This document shows positions 34,970-42,848 of a stretch of 64,000 nucleotides of DNA, piece by piece. A model generated the notes under the pieces. The model did not search any database, was not told where the DNA came from, and saw nothing but the letters and a program-made list of their open reading frames with translations. The position numbers and the translations under genes were made by a program. The DNA comes from Nitrosopumilus sp. K4 (lineage in GTDB: Archaea > Thermoproteota > Nitrososphaeria > Nitrososphaerales > Nitrosopumilaceae), in the NCBI RefSeq assembly GCF_018128925.1, contig NZ_CP067007.1, positions 722,164 through 786,163 of the forward strand, written 5' to 3'. Every line of letters starts with the position of its first letter. Within the stretch, counting starts at the first letter, position 1.

Positions 34970-35098
34970 AAGCCCATCTATGGTCGGGTATGATTTCTGT
35001 CACATATTAAATAAAAAGAATCACTACTAATTTGATCATAGAAATTGCACTGATAAATTGTTCATTATCGTTTTAAGCAAAATCACGTAAGACATAAC

Positions 35099-35173
35099 AT
35101 GACAAATTACAATGCAGAACAAATATCCTGGGAAGAAGTCATCGGATTATCTTGGCTTATCTCAGATGAGTAA
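35099..35173 (+). CDS. Possible acidic micropeptide
   Basis: A 24-residue ORF with ATG start (MTNYNAEQISWEEVIGLSW...) containing two tryptophans. It may be chance; the composition is protein-like. Confidence 0.25.
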   Translation: MTNYNAEQISWEEVIGLSWLISDE

Positions 35174-35237
35174 AACAATAATTTTAGCTAAAATTATGAA
35201 GAGAATCGGCAGAATTAACTAATGCCTCAAAAAAGCA

Positions 35238-36599
35238 TTATTTTTTGGGGAGTAAAATAGTAAATTCTACACCGTTTTCAAGATTCTTTACAGAGATCTT
35301 TCCACCATGTGCTACAACAGCATTTTTACAATTTACGAGTCCTAAACCAGTACCAAAAGACTTTGTAGTAAATAGAGGCTCAAATATAGAATCAATTAAA
35401 TCGTCAGAAATCCCAGGTCCGTCATCAAAGATTGTGATTTTATGATAATCCGTATCAGAGGTCACACCTATTACAATACGTCCTTCATTACCATCAATTG
35501 ATTGAATTGCATTTATAATTAAATTAGTCAAGACGTTGTTTATTTGAAATTTATCACAATAAATTTCGGGGTTTTCTTTTGGTTTGATTAATGAGATATT
35601 TTTTGGGATAATAATTTGTGAAAGTGTCTGTTCCAAAATATCACCAAAGGGAGTTAATTTTTTTTCTGGGATTTGGGTTTTCACATGAATTAACACATCA
35701 TTGATTTCAGTGTTGATATTATCAATCGAAGATGTTATCCAGTCAAAATATTGTAGATTTTTCTCTACAAGTTCTGGATTTTTTGTTTTTATCAATTCAA
35801 CAGCATTTTTCATAGTAGTGAGTGGATTTCGAAGATCATGTGCAATTCTTGCAGAAAGTTCGCCAATGGTAGACAACCTTTCTGTATTAATCAAGTCCTG
35901 CTGATAATCACGAAGTTTTTTTTGCATGTCATTTATCCCATCAGATAATTCTTGTAATTCAACAGTATCAAAGTGTTCATCGATTTGAGAAAAATTGCCT
36001 TCAGATATATCAGATACTTTGTCTTTTAGTCTCAAAATTGGCCGTGTGATTTTACCAGAAATTAAAATAGTCAAGGGAATAAAGATGCCTAAAAGTAAAG
36101 ATGAAATCCCAAACACAAGAAATAGTGAATCACGCATGTGAGAATAATACGGAGTGAGAGAATAATCAACAGCCAAAAACCCAATAGGTTCATTGAGGTA
36201 AATAGGCATTGAAATGCGAATATAATCATCAATAACTTTTGTCTGGAATGTGTCAGAGGAAAGAGAAGTTAAAAGAAAATCATCATCAGAGACCAAACCA
36301 TAATAATCATTGTCACTTCCATCTGTTAAAACTCGACCATCTGGAAACAAAACTAAAGCTTGTGAAACACCTTCTTTCTGTTCTAAATTATCAATTATAT
36401 CATTCAATTTATCAACATCGAGATTATACATTGGGTTTCGCATTTCATTAGCAATAAATGCGGTAAGCTGAATGGTGTCATCCAAAGCTGAGTCTATTAA
36501 ATTGCTAGTTGTAACATAATACTCCAAAATAGAAATAGCCACTGCAAACAAAATTATGGGCAAAATTATCAATAACAAAGATTTTTGTTGTAATTTCAA
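35238..36599 (-). CDS. Sensor histidine kinase
   Basis: A 453-residue membrane histidine kinase: two membrane helices (about 8-29 and 159-182) enclosing a cache-like external domain, then HAMP (about 183-235), HisKA with H254 in RIAHDLRNPL, and a HATPase domain with DDGPGIS and GTGLGL. It follows the PhnD-like gene by 3 bp, so the binding protein may be its sensory partner. The divergent CheY-like regulator is a likely target. Confidence 0.9.
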   Translation of the reverse strand: MKLQQKSLLLIILPIILFAVAISILEYYVTTSNLIDSALDDTIQLTAFIANEMRNPMYNLDVDKLNDIIDNLEQKEGVSQALVLFPDGRVLTDGSDNDYYGLVSDDDFLLTSLSSDTFQTKVIDDYIRISMPIYLNEPIGFLAVDYSLTPYYSHMRDSLFLVFGISSLLLGIFIPLTILISGKITRPILRLKDKVSDISEGNFSQIDEHFDTVELQELSDGINDMQKKLRDYQQDLINTERLSTIGELSARIAHDLRNPLTTMKNAVELIKTKNPELVEKNLQYFDWITSSIDNINTEINDVLIHVKTQIPEKKLTPFGDILEQTLSQIIIPKNISLIKPKENPEIYCDKFQINNVLTNLIINAIQSIDGNEGRIVIGVTSDTDYHKITIFDDGPGISDDLIDSIFEPLFTTKSFGTGLGLVNCKNAVVAHGGKISVKNLENGVEFTILLPKK

Positions 36600-36602
36600 T
36601 TC

Positions 36603-37478
36603 CTACTCCAGCCCCAACAGTTTTTTAGTTTCTTCCAAATCAGCATCAGGGTTCAGCGGAGAGAATTTTGAAATTTTTGAATCTTCAAGAACAACAGGAT
36701 CAGCATTGGTTTCCATATCTAAAAATATTTTTTCTAAAATTTCCTTGTCATTAAGACTATTTGAAAAAAAGACCAATTGTCGAGGGATTTCAGATGTCTT
36801 TCCAATAATTTTTAATTGATTTTTTATTCGTTCTGGGAATTCTTCATAGTCAATATTTGAAACTGAGCCAAAATCTCCCCTGCCCTCCAATATCCAAACA
36901 GGAGTGTTTTGATCATCTTCACTAAATTTAAAGAAAATATTATTTTGAGATGTGCTGTTGAAAACATATCCCATATCTTCCAAGTGTAATTTTGGAAGAA
37001 AATAACCAGAGGATGATGCAGTATCTTCAAACACAATAGTCTTTCTATGTAGCGTGTCCATAGATATATCCAAATCTTTAGGAGCAATAAACACAGTATG
37101 ATATGAAAAAGAGTTTTCTTTCCACGCAAATAATGTAGGAGAAATATCAGTTTGGTTTGCTACAAATAATCCGACAAGTGGACTGTCAATAAATATGTCA
37201 ATTTCACCATCATTAAGATACATAACCAATTCATCAATCGAATCAGGGATCATTACTCGGCCTGAATATGTTGTTTTGCCATCACTGACCTTTTCTGCAA
37301 TGTAGTTTGCCATGGGTTGAAATCTATCAGTCATTTTTGAGGCATCTCTGTGAATAGTAGCAATAGTAATTGTTTTTTGAGACAAATCAGAGTTTTTTTC
37401 GTCATAACTCTGAAACACGACAAACAGAACAATTCCTATTACCAGAAATGAAAGTAAAGTAAGAAGAATTTTTTTCAC
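36603..37478 (-). CDS. PhnD-like phosphate/phosphonate-type binding protein
   Basis: A 291-residue substrate-binding protein of the PhnD/PstS-like family: N-terminal hydrophobic anchor (residues 4-24), ITIATIHRDASKMTDRF, then PMANYIAEKVSD, and VFEDTASSSGYFLP, typical PhnD blocks. No ABC permease or ATPase is adjacent; instead a kinase gene follows 3 bp later. I infer a sensory rather than a transport role. Transcribed divergently from the response regulator with a 48-bp spacer. Confidence 0.8.
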   Translation of the reverse strand: MKKILLTLLSFLVIGIVLFVVFQSYDEKNSDLSQKTITIATIHRDASKMTDRFQPMANYIAEKVSDGKTTYSGRVMIPDSIDELVMYLNDGEIDIFIDSPLVGLFVANQTDISPTLFAWKENSFSYHTVFIAPKDLDISMDTLHRKTIVFEDTASSSGYFLPKLHLEDMGYVFNSTSQNNIFFKFSEDDQNTPVWILEGRGDFGSVSNIDYEEFPERIKNQLKIIGKTSEIPRQLVFFSNSLNDKEILEKIFLDMETNADPVVLEDSKISKFSPLNPDADLEETKKLLGLE

Positions 37479-37526
37479 AATGCAATGTAAGAAAATCCTT
37501 TTAAAATAATTTAACAGTCAAACCAT

Positions 37527-37898
37527 ATGACAATTCGGGCTATTGTTGTTGATGACAACAATGGGATTAGAAACACATTCTCAGATCTGCTCAAAATGCA
37601 TAAAATCAACGTGGTGGGTTCTGGAAATAACGGATTAGAAGCAGTAAAAAAGTTTCAAGAATTAAAACCAGATGTCATATTTTTAGACATAATGATGCCT
37701 AAGTATGATGGCATTTATGCAATGCAAGAGATAAGGAAAATAGATCCTAATGCAAACATCGTTATCATATCCGGTGCAGGGCCCAATGAAATGGAAGTTA
37801 TAAAAAAAATGAAACCATCTGCAATAATTCATAAACCATTTGACATTAACAGTATTTTGCATGTTTTAAAAGAAGAGTTATGTCTTGAGACTGAATAA
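37527..37898 (+). CDS. CheY-like response regulator
   Basis: A 123-residue single receiver domain: acidic pair VVDDN, phosphoacceptor D54 in FLDIMMPKYDG, T/S at VIISGAG, and K in HKPFD. No output domain. Divergent from the PhnD-kinase operon, so the three genes probably form one signalling unit. Confidence 0.92.
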   Translation: MTIRAIVVDDNNGIRNTFSDLLKMHKINVVGSGNNGLEAVKKFQELKPDVIFLDIMMPKYDGIYAMQEIRKIDPNANIVIISGAGPNEMEVIKKMKPSAIIHKPFDINSILHVLKEELCLETE

Positions 37899-37910
37899 AA
37901 AATAAAAAAA

Positions 37911-38090
37911 TTAGTTTGTGGTACTTGCCAGTAACATCTGATTTACATCTAGCACCATACATGCAGGATGTTCAATTTTTTCAGCAATCACACCACAAGT
38001 GTGACAAAACAGACGTGTAGGCTCGTTACAAAATTTGCAAGTTTTCTCTACTTCCAGATTTGAATTACAAACTGTGCATTTGTTGCTCAT
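37911..38090 (-). CDS. Zinc-binding protein, paralogue of the divergent gene
   Basis: A 59-residue ORF: CTVC, CKFCNEPTRLFCHTCG, then H-x2-A-C. The cysteine/histidine layout matches residue for residue the ORF at 38262-38432 (C-x2-C...C-x2-C-x2-P-x-R-x-(F/Y)-C-H-x-C-G...E-K...H-x2-C). Probably binds two zinc ions. Confidence 0.7.
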   Translation of the reverse strand: MSNKCTVCNSNLEVEKTCKFCNEPTRLFCHTCGVIAEKIEHPACMVLDVNQMLLASTTN

Positions 38091-38261
38091 GAGAAGAGTA
38101 TGTTTTCTTGATTAAAAAACAATTTGAAAATTAGAAAAAGCTAATTAGGCCATTCTAATTTTTCCAATGTTTTAGAATTGGAAGAGAGAATGAGTAGAGC
38201 AAGATAGTTAACTAAACCTAACTTTCACATAGTTTAAATGAAAAATTTTATGAGATAATTT

Positions 38262-38432
38262 ATGCGAGAAGAGTCATGCAGGAGATGTGGAAATAAAATG
38301 GAGATCAGTACCAAGTGTGATGCATGTAAATTACCAAATAGATTTTATTGTCACAGTTGTGGTTTTGAGTCAGAAAAACAAATTCATAGTAAATGTACCA
38401 TGAATTATTTCCATTCACAATTACTAACATGA
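38262..38432 (+). CDS. Zinc-binding protein, paralogue of the divergent gene
   Basis: A 56-residue ORF: CRRC, CDACKLPNRFYCHSCG, H-x2-C. Paralogue of the ORF at 37911, transcribed away from it across 171 bp, so an inverted duplication. Precedes the nitroreductase by 41 bp. Confidence 0.7.
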   Translation: MREESCRRCGNKMEISTKCDACKLPNRFYCHSCGFESEKQIHSKCTMNYFHSQLLT

Positions 38433-38473
38433 GTTTTTGAAATTCTTTAATACAATACTGTTGTGATTCTTGC

Positions 38474-39115
38474 ATGTCTGAGGACAATGTTGAAAAGGTC
38501 TACCCTGCAGGATACAAACCGAATGTAGAGATAAAAGAGAAACCAGGAGTCCGAAATCAACTATTAGATGCAATTCTAAAAAGCTCACCAACAGAAGTTG
38601 TTAATACTGATCTGTTTGCAGTAATGGCAAAACGTCGCTCCACTAGAAAATTTTCAGACAAAATAGTAGAAACCGAAAAGATCGATAAGATAATAGCTGC
38701 TGCAGATACTGCCCCTACTGCAGGCAACTATCAAGGGTTTGAAATATTTTATATCAAGAGTCCTGAAAAAAAGAAACAGCTTGTTGAAGCATGTAATAAA
38801 CAACCATATGTTGATGCCCCAGTTGTTCTGGTTTTTTGTAAAAACCCATCTAGAGTAAAATTTGATTTTCCAGAAGAAGTTCTGAAAAAATTTGCCATTC
38901 AAGATGCAACCTTAGCAGCAGGATATTCGCAGCTTGCAGCACAAGCCTTAGGGTTAAGTTCAATTTGGATAGGCATGTTAGATGAGAAAAAAGTAATGAA
39001 TGTGATCGGAACAGACCTTGTGCCCTCATCTGTTTTATGTATAGGATATCCAGAGAAGCAAAAATTCCCAAAACCAAGAAGAAATCTAAAAGAATTAGTC
39101 CATGTCGTTTATTGA
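38474..39115 (+). CDS. Nitroreductase-family flavoprotein
   Basis: A 213-residue nitroreductase fold. The FMN-phosphate signature RRSTRKF is at about residues 54-60, followed by DTAPTAGNYQGFE and the late GLSSIWIGM segment. It reduces nitro compounds, quinones or similar with NAD(P)H; the natural substrate is unknown. A strong hairpin follows the stop. Confidence 0.88.
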   Translation: MSEDNVEKVYPAGYKPNVEIKEKPGVRNQLLDAILKSSPTEVVNTDLFAVMAKRRSTRKFSDKIVETEKIDKIIAAADTAPTAGNYQGFEIFYIKSPEKKKQLVEACNKQPYVDAPVVLVFCKNPSRVKFDFPEEVLKKFAIQDATLAAGYSQLAAQALGLSSIWIGMLDEKKVMNVIGTDLVPSSVLCIGYPEKQKFPKPRRNLKELVHVVY

Positions 39116-39163
39116 GAATGTTCGGTCGTTTCCGTCGATCCCGCAACCAAACGACCGAGATTC
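39116..39163 (+). terminator. GC-rich hairpin after the nitroreductase stop
   Basis: TCGGTCGTTT (39122-39131) pairs perfectly with AAACGACCGA (39149-39158); GAAT/ATTC extend it beyond a small internal loop. The 17-nt loop is C-rich. It directly follows the stop codon but lacks a T-run, so it may protect the 3' end or be an RNA of its own. Confidence 0.4.
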
Positions 39164-39317
39164 GCCACAAAAGTAGGAATCAAACAACATAAAACAAAAT
39201 AATTAAAAAATTTTGTCATGATTAAAGACACTATTGTCTAAGAAGCAGTGAATACCACATAATAAAATTCAAAATCAAACAATTCAGACATTTGTAGTTC
39301 TGTAACACCCATACAGT

Positions 39318-40229
39318 TCAAACAGACTGTTGAGATTTTAGACCCTTGTATCTATTTCTGATTGTGACTTCTGTAACACCGGCAGCCTCAGCAAGATCTC
39401 TTTGTGTGATAGAGACACCATTTTGCACACATGCCAGATACAGTGCAGTTGCAGCAAGTCCCATTGGATCTTTTCCAGATGACTCATGATTGTCTTGTGC
39501 TTCTTGTAGAATTTTAATTGCATATCGCTTTGTTTTCTCAGACATTTGCAAATTACTGGAAATTCTTGCAATACACTGAATAGGATTCACAACAGGCATT
39601 TTCAATTCTAATTCGTGAAATAGTAATCGATAACATTTTGCAATGTCTTTACGTCTAACATTTGATGCGTCAGAAACATCTTTTATTGTACGAGGTGTTT
39701 CAGCATTTCGACATGCTGCATATAGAGATGCTGCAAGTAGTGCAGATATAGAGCGACCACGAACAAGCCCTTTATCTAATGCCTTTCGATAGATATATGC
39801 TGCTTTTTCAACAACACTTGCCGAAATTGTGAGTTTGTCTTTAAGTTTGCTTAGTTCACTTAATGCTTGTCTCAGATTTCGATCTGCAGATGAATGGGAT
39901 TGACTTCTACTGTCCCAAGTTCTTAGTCGTTCAACAGTAGTTTTCATTGCAGATGAAAGTGGTTTTCCTGAAGAATCACGGTTTACAGGACTAATAATTG
40001 TAGAAAGTCCTTTATCATGTCGTGTAAGAGATGTTGGAACACCTGTTCTTGTAGGGTCGGCACCTCCATCTTTTGAAAATGATCTCCATTCAGGTCCAGA
40101 ATCTTCCACGATTTCAGAAATTACATATCCACATTTTGTGCAGAAGTGTTCTCCAGTGTCACTGTCTGTCACAATAGAGTTTTTCCCGCACCGTATACAT
40201 GCGGATTTATCAAAATTAGAAAGCACCAT
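39318..40229 (-). CDS. tfb: Transcription initiation factor TFB
   Basis: A 303-residue archaeal TFIIB: N-terminal zinc ribbon (C11, C14, C30, C33), linker with the B-reader region (GPEWRSFSKDGGADPTRTG), and two cyclin folds ending in a C-terminal HTH (ITQRDLAEAAGVTEVT). It recruits RNA polymerase to TBP-bound TATA boxes. Its 23-bp spacing to the Alba gene suggests one operon. Confidence 0.97.
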   Translation of the reverse strand: MVLSNFDKSACIRCGKNSIVTDSDTGEHFCTKCGYVISEIVEDSGPEWRSFSKDGGADPTRTGVPTSLTRHDKGLSTIISPVNRDSSGKPLSSAMKTTVERLRTWDSRSQSHSSADRNLRQALSELSKLKDKLTISASVVEKAAYIYRKALDKGLVRGRSISALLAASLYAACRNAETPRTIKDVSDASNVRRKDIAKCYRLLFHELELKMPVVNPIQCIARISSNLQMSEKTKRYAIKILQEAQDNHESSGKDPMGLAATALYLACVQNGVSITQRDLAEAAGVTEVTIRNRYKGLKSQQSV

Positions 40230-40252
40230 TAACTCAAACCAGTACCTTCTGT

Positions 40253-40531
40253 CTATGAAATCCTCTTGATAGGAATTTCAATAGTAGAGACATCTCTTTT
40301 TCTGCCGTCTGCAGATACAAGTTGTTCAGAGCTTACTTTGATAGTCCCAATTTCAAAAATTTTGGTCTTTCTCAATATCACTTGAGAAACATCAATTGCC
40401 AATCCCATGGTATAACCTCTAGCCTTTAATGTAATTTCAGGAATCGAGGATAGTTGGATTATTGCAGAATTAACATAAGTCATAAGGGGTTTTTTTCCAA
40501 TAAAGATAACATCATTTGTATCATTTGACAT
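40253..40531 (-). CDS. albA: Alba-family chromatin protein
   Basis: A 92-residue Alba fold protein with IFIGKKPLMTYVNSAI at the N-terminus (the lysine pair contacts DNA or RNA), GYTMGLAIDVSQVI in the middle, and a beta hairpin with SADGRKRDVSTIEI. A TATA box GGTTTAAATT centred near 40556 gives a leaderless start. First gene of a likely alba-tfb operon. Confidence 0.93.
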   Translation of the reverse strand: MSNDTNDVIFIGKKPLMTYVNSAIIQLSSIPEITLKARGYTMGLAIDVSQVILRKTKIFEIGTIKVSSEQLVSADGRKRDVSTIEIPIKRIS

Positions 40532-40660
40532 AATATCTTAGTTCTTCAGTCTAATTTAAACCGGTCATATTCATGTCAATACGTCAAATATAGATAAAAA
40601 AAGAAGTCTTTAGAATATCTGTTTGATAATTGAGTTCAAAATTAATTAAACAAAACTAGC

Positions 40661-40798
40661 TTAAAATCTTCTACTACGGTGTTTTGGTAAACATTCACGA
40701 CAATACACTGGTCTTCCTTCTTTTGGTTCAAAAGGAACTTCAGAGTCTTTGCCGCAATCTGCACATGTACATTTGTACATTTTTCTGTCTTCAGACAT
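40661..40798 (-). CDS. CxxC-x20-CxxC zinc microprotein
   Basis: A 45-residue ORF: CTCADCGKD, 19 residues, CRECLPKH. This matches the archaeal CxxC...CxxC single-zinc family I recall. A basic tail (KHRSRRF) suggests nucleic-acid contact. Confidence 0.75.
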   Translation of the reverse strand: MSEDRKMYKCTCADCGKDSEVPFEPKEGRPVYCRECLPKHRSRRF

Positions 40799-40895
40799 GA
40801 TCATTTAAGAGTTGTCGACTATAAGAACGGTAGGTATTTTGAGACAGAGAAACAATGGTTCATCTTGTTAAAATAGGAGGTAAAGAGGCAAGAGT

Positions 40896-40976
40896 ATGCA
40901 AAGTAAAAGAGTAGGACTGGCATTTGGGATTCCATTTGCAATATTGGTAGCAATCATAGCAATAGACATAGTCTGA
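40896..40976 (+). CDS. Single-helix membrane micropeptide
   Basis: A 26-residue ORF, MQSKRVGLAFGIPF followed by a hydrophobic helix. GAGG lies 7 bp before the ATG, and AGGAGGT further upstream could also serve. Probably a small membrane protein. Confidence 0.4.
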   Translation: MQSKRVGLAFGIPFAILVAIIAIDIV

Positions 40977-41080
40977 TTTGAAAAATAAGTTTTATTTTTA
41001 AAACTCCACAGTAAGCACAAAACAGAACATTAATTGTATTTAAGAAAAAGATACTAATCTGCCAAATATTACCCAGTATT

Positions 41081-42139
41081 GTGAAGAGTCATTTAGAAAC
41101 ATCAGAAATTTCACCTGATGAATGGTTATCAATAAATCAATTTCTATTTGAAATAAAACAAATTGAAAAACCATGTGTTTCAGTATACTATCCATATGGA
41201 AAAGGCACAGAAACAATATCATTATTAAAAAATACAAAACGAGAAGAATCTATCGAGAGAATAGAAAAGGAGATTGAAAAAAGAATTTCAAGGTTAAAGA
41301 AACACCCTACAACGGTCGGAAAAACTACAAAAACATTATGTATTTTCGGATGGATTCAGAATGGAAAAGTCACCATTAAAGAAATTGGAACATCAAAAAA
41401 ATTGCCATATATTTACACAGTGAGCAAAAAACCACACATCAAACCATTTTTTGATATTCTAAAAACAAATCACGATGTGATTTTTGTAATACTCGATCAA
41501 AAATCAGCTAAAATTCAAAAATTTCACGGTGGGCAAAGTATAGAAGAAGCAAAACTAGGAATTGATCTTCGAGGAAGGCATAAAAAAGGTGGGCAAAGTC
41601 AAGGAAGGTTTTTGAGAGCCCGCAATACAAAGATTCACGTTTTTTTTAAAAAAATTGCTGCAAAAATACGAATGATGAGTCAAGACGTAAACCTCATATT
41701 AATAGGAGGAAACGGCAATGCCAAAACAGAATTCTTTGATGAATTAGACACAGAATCAAAAAAGAAATGCAGATTTGTAACAAATGTTTCTTTTTCTACT
41801 CCAAAATCTAAGGTTTATGAAAAAATTATCCATCATTTATACAAGCAAAGAAGACAACATGTATCAGACGTCATATCTAGATATGAAAAACTCGTCAAAG
41901 AAGGACTCACTGCCAAGAAAAATAGCGTAATTTACAAGGCATTAGAGTTAGGAGCTGTGGAAACACTGATTGTTTCTGCTGACTACCACACAAGCACACA
42001 ATTCAGGAAAATAATGAAAATGTTGGAGATTGCAAAAAACACAGCAGCAAAAATAGAATTTGCCACATCGCCTAAAATAATTGAAAAACTAGACATTAAT
42101 GATTCAGTTTTGGCCATTTTACGCTATAGAATCAAATGA
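41081..42139 (+). CDS. Diverged GGQ release-factor paralogue (aeRF1/baeRF-like)
   Basis: A 352-residue protein with the eRF1 three-domain layout. The catalytic loop RHKKGGQSQGRF puts GGQ at 170-172 and compares with KHRQGGQSAKRF in aRF1. An additional GGQ occurs at 150-152. The stop-decoding NIKS is absent: the matching segment reads LLKNTKREES. C-terminal domain keeps the eRF1 domain-3 pattern (YKALELGAVETLIVSAD) but has no zinc CxxC pair. It could hydrolyse peptidyl-tRNA on stalled ribosomes without reading a stop codon, like the Vms1/VLRF1/baeRF groups. GTG start. Confidence 0.75.
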   Translation: MKSHLETSEISPDEWLSINQFLFEIKQIEKPCVSVYYPYGKGTETISLLKNTKREESIERIEKEIEKRISRLKKHPTTVGKTTKTLCIFGWIQNGKVTIKEIGTSKKLPYIYTVSKKPHIKPFFDILKTNHDVIFVILDQKSAKIQKFHGGQSIEEAKLGIDLRGRHKKGGQSQGRFLRARNTKIHVFFKKIAAKIRMMSQDVNLILIGGNGNAKTEFFDELDTESKKKCRFVTNVSFSTPKSKVYEKIIHHLYKQRRQHVSDVISRYEKLVKEGLTAKKNSVIYKALELGAVETLIVSADYHTSTQFRKIMKMLEIAKNTAAKIEFATSPKIIEKLDINDSVLAILRYRIK

Positions 42140-42212
42140 TGGAAAAAAATTGAGTCAATAACAAGAAATTTTGTTAAAAATTATTTTTTATGATTAAACA
42201 ATTGAAAAACAA

Positions 42213-42401
42213 ATGACAGAAAACAATCCAGAGAATTATGAGAAATTACATGAAGATTACAATAAACTGATGAACGAATACAAAGAGTTACGAGACAATG
42301 ATGCAAGCGACGATGAGATCAATCAGAAAAGAACACAACTAGATGAAAAGCAAAAAGAAATTACAGAAATATTTTCAAAAATAACAGGTAAAGAACAATA
42401 G
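42213..42401 (+). CDS. Small acidic coiled-coil protein
   Basis: A 62-residue, Glu/Lys/Asn-rich helical protein with heptad-like spacing. No cysteine or motif. It lies between the GGQ gene and the histone-H1-like gene. Confidence 0.5.
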   Translation: MTENNPENYEKLHEDYNKLMNEYKELRDNDASDDEINQKRTQLDEKQKEITEIFSKITGKEQ

Positions 42402-42469
42402 ATTTGTTGAGCTTTTCTCAATTTTTTCTGATTAATAGTATATTTAATTTATAAAATTTTGAATCAAAC

Positions 42470-42805
42470 ATGGCTGCAAGAAAAAGAACAGCAAGAAAAC
42501 CAGCTAGAAAGGTCAAAAGAGCAGTAAGGAAAACAGCTACTAAAGCAAAAAGAACAGCAAGGAAAGCTAAGAGAACAGTAAGGAAAGCTAAGAAGGCAAC
42601 TAGAAAAGTTGCAAGAAAAGCATCTGGCACTGTAAGCAAGGCAAAAAGAAATGCTGAAAAAGTAGCTAACAAGAGAAAACGCGATCTTTCAAAAGCAGAT
42701 AACAAAGTAAAGAGTCTCAAGAAGGCACTGAAATCTGCTGAAAAAGCTGCAAGAAAAAAGAAATCAGTATATCAAAAGGCATTGAAAAGGGCAAAGTCCC
42801 TATAG
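42470..42805 (+). CDS. Histone-H1-like Lys/Arg/Ala-rich protein
   Basis: A 111-residue protein built almost entirely from K, R and A in short repeats such as KAKRTARKAKRTVRK and KKATRKVARKA, with a coiled-coil-like C-terminal third. No globular domain. It resembles the C-terminal tail of histone H1 or bacterial Hc1 proteins and should bind DNA or RNA non-specifically. Its DNA is correspondingly purine-rich. Located near the Alba, TFB and ParB-domain genes. Confidence 0.75.
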   Translation: MAARKRTARKPARKVKRAVRKTATKAKRTARKAKRTVRKAKKATRKVARKASGTVSKAKRNAEKVANKRKRDLSKADNKVKSLKKALKSAEKAARKKKSVYQKALKRAKSL

Positions 42806-42848
42806 CCTATCTTTTTTAAAATCGAATTTTTTATTTTAGTCACTAGAA

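Larger units (their letters stand above)
34739..35237. other. Largest gene-free stretch, about 500 bp
   Basis: Contains a candidate RNA (34839-34921), a 24-bp palindrome (34946-34969) and one 24-residue ORF (35099-35173). The last 60 bp before the kinase gene show nothing. Confidence 0.6.

Noticed and set aside
38654-38902. 82-residue minus-strand ORF inside the nitroreductase gene
   Set aside because: Antisense shadow of a well-supported gene; Phe/Tyr-rich low-complexity composition.
40842-40916. 19-residue ORF starting MVHLVKIGG before the membrane micropeptide
   Set aside because: Too short to support and contains the likely Shine-Dalgarno sites of the next ORF.
42470-42805. Tandem DNA repeat or low-complexity artefact
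   Set aside because: The K/R/A-rich frame stays open with ATG start, stop and codon variation, so it is better read as a real H1-like gene.
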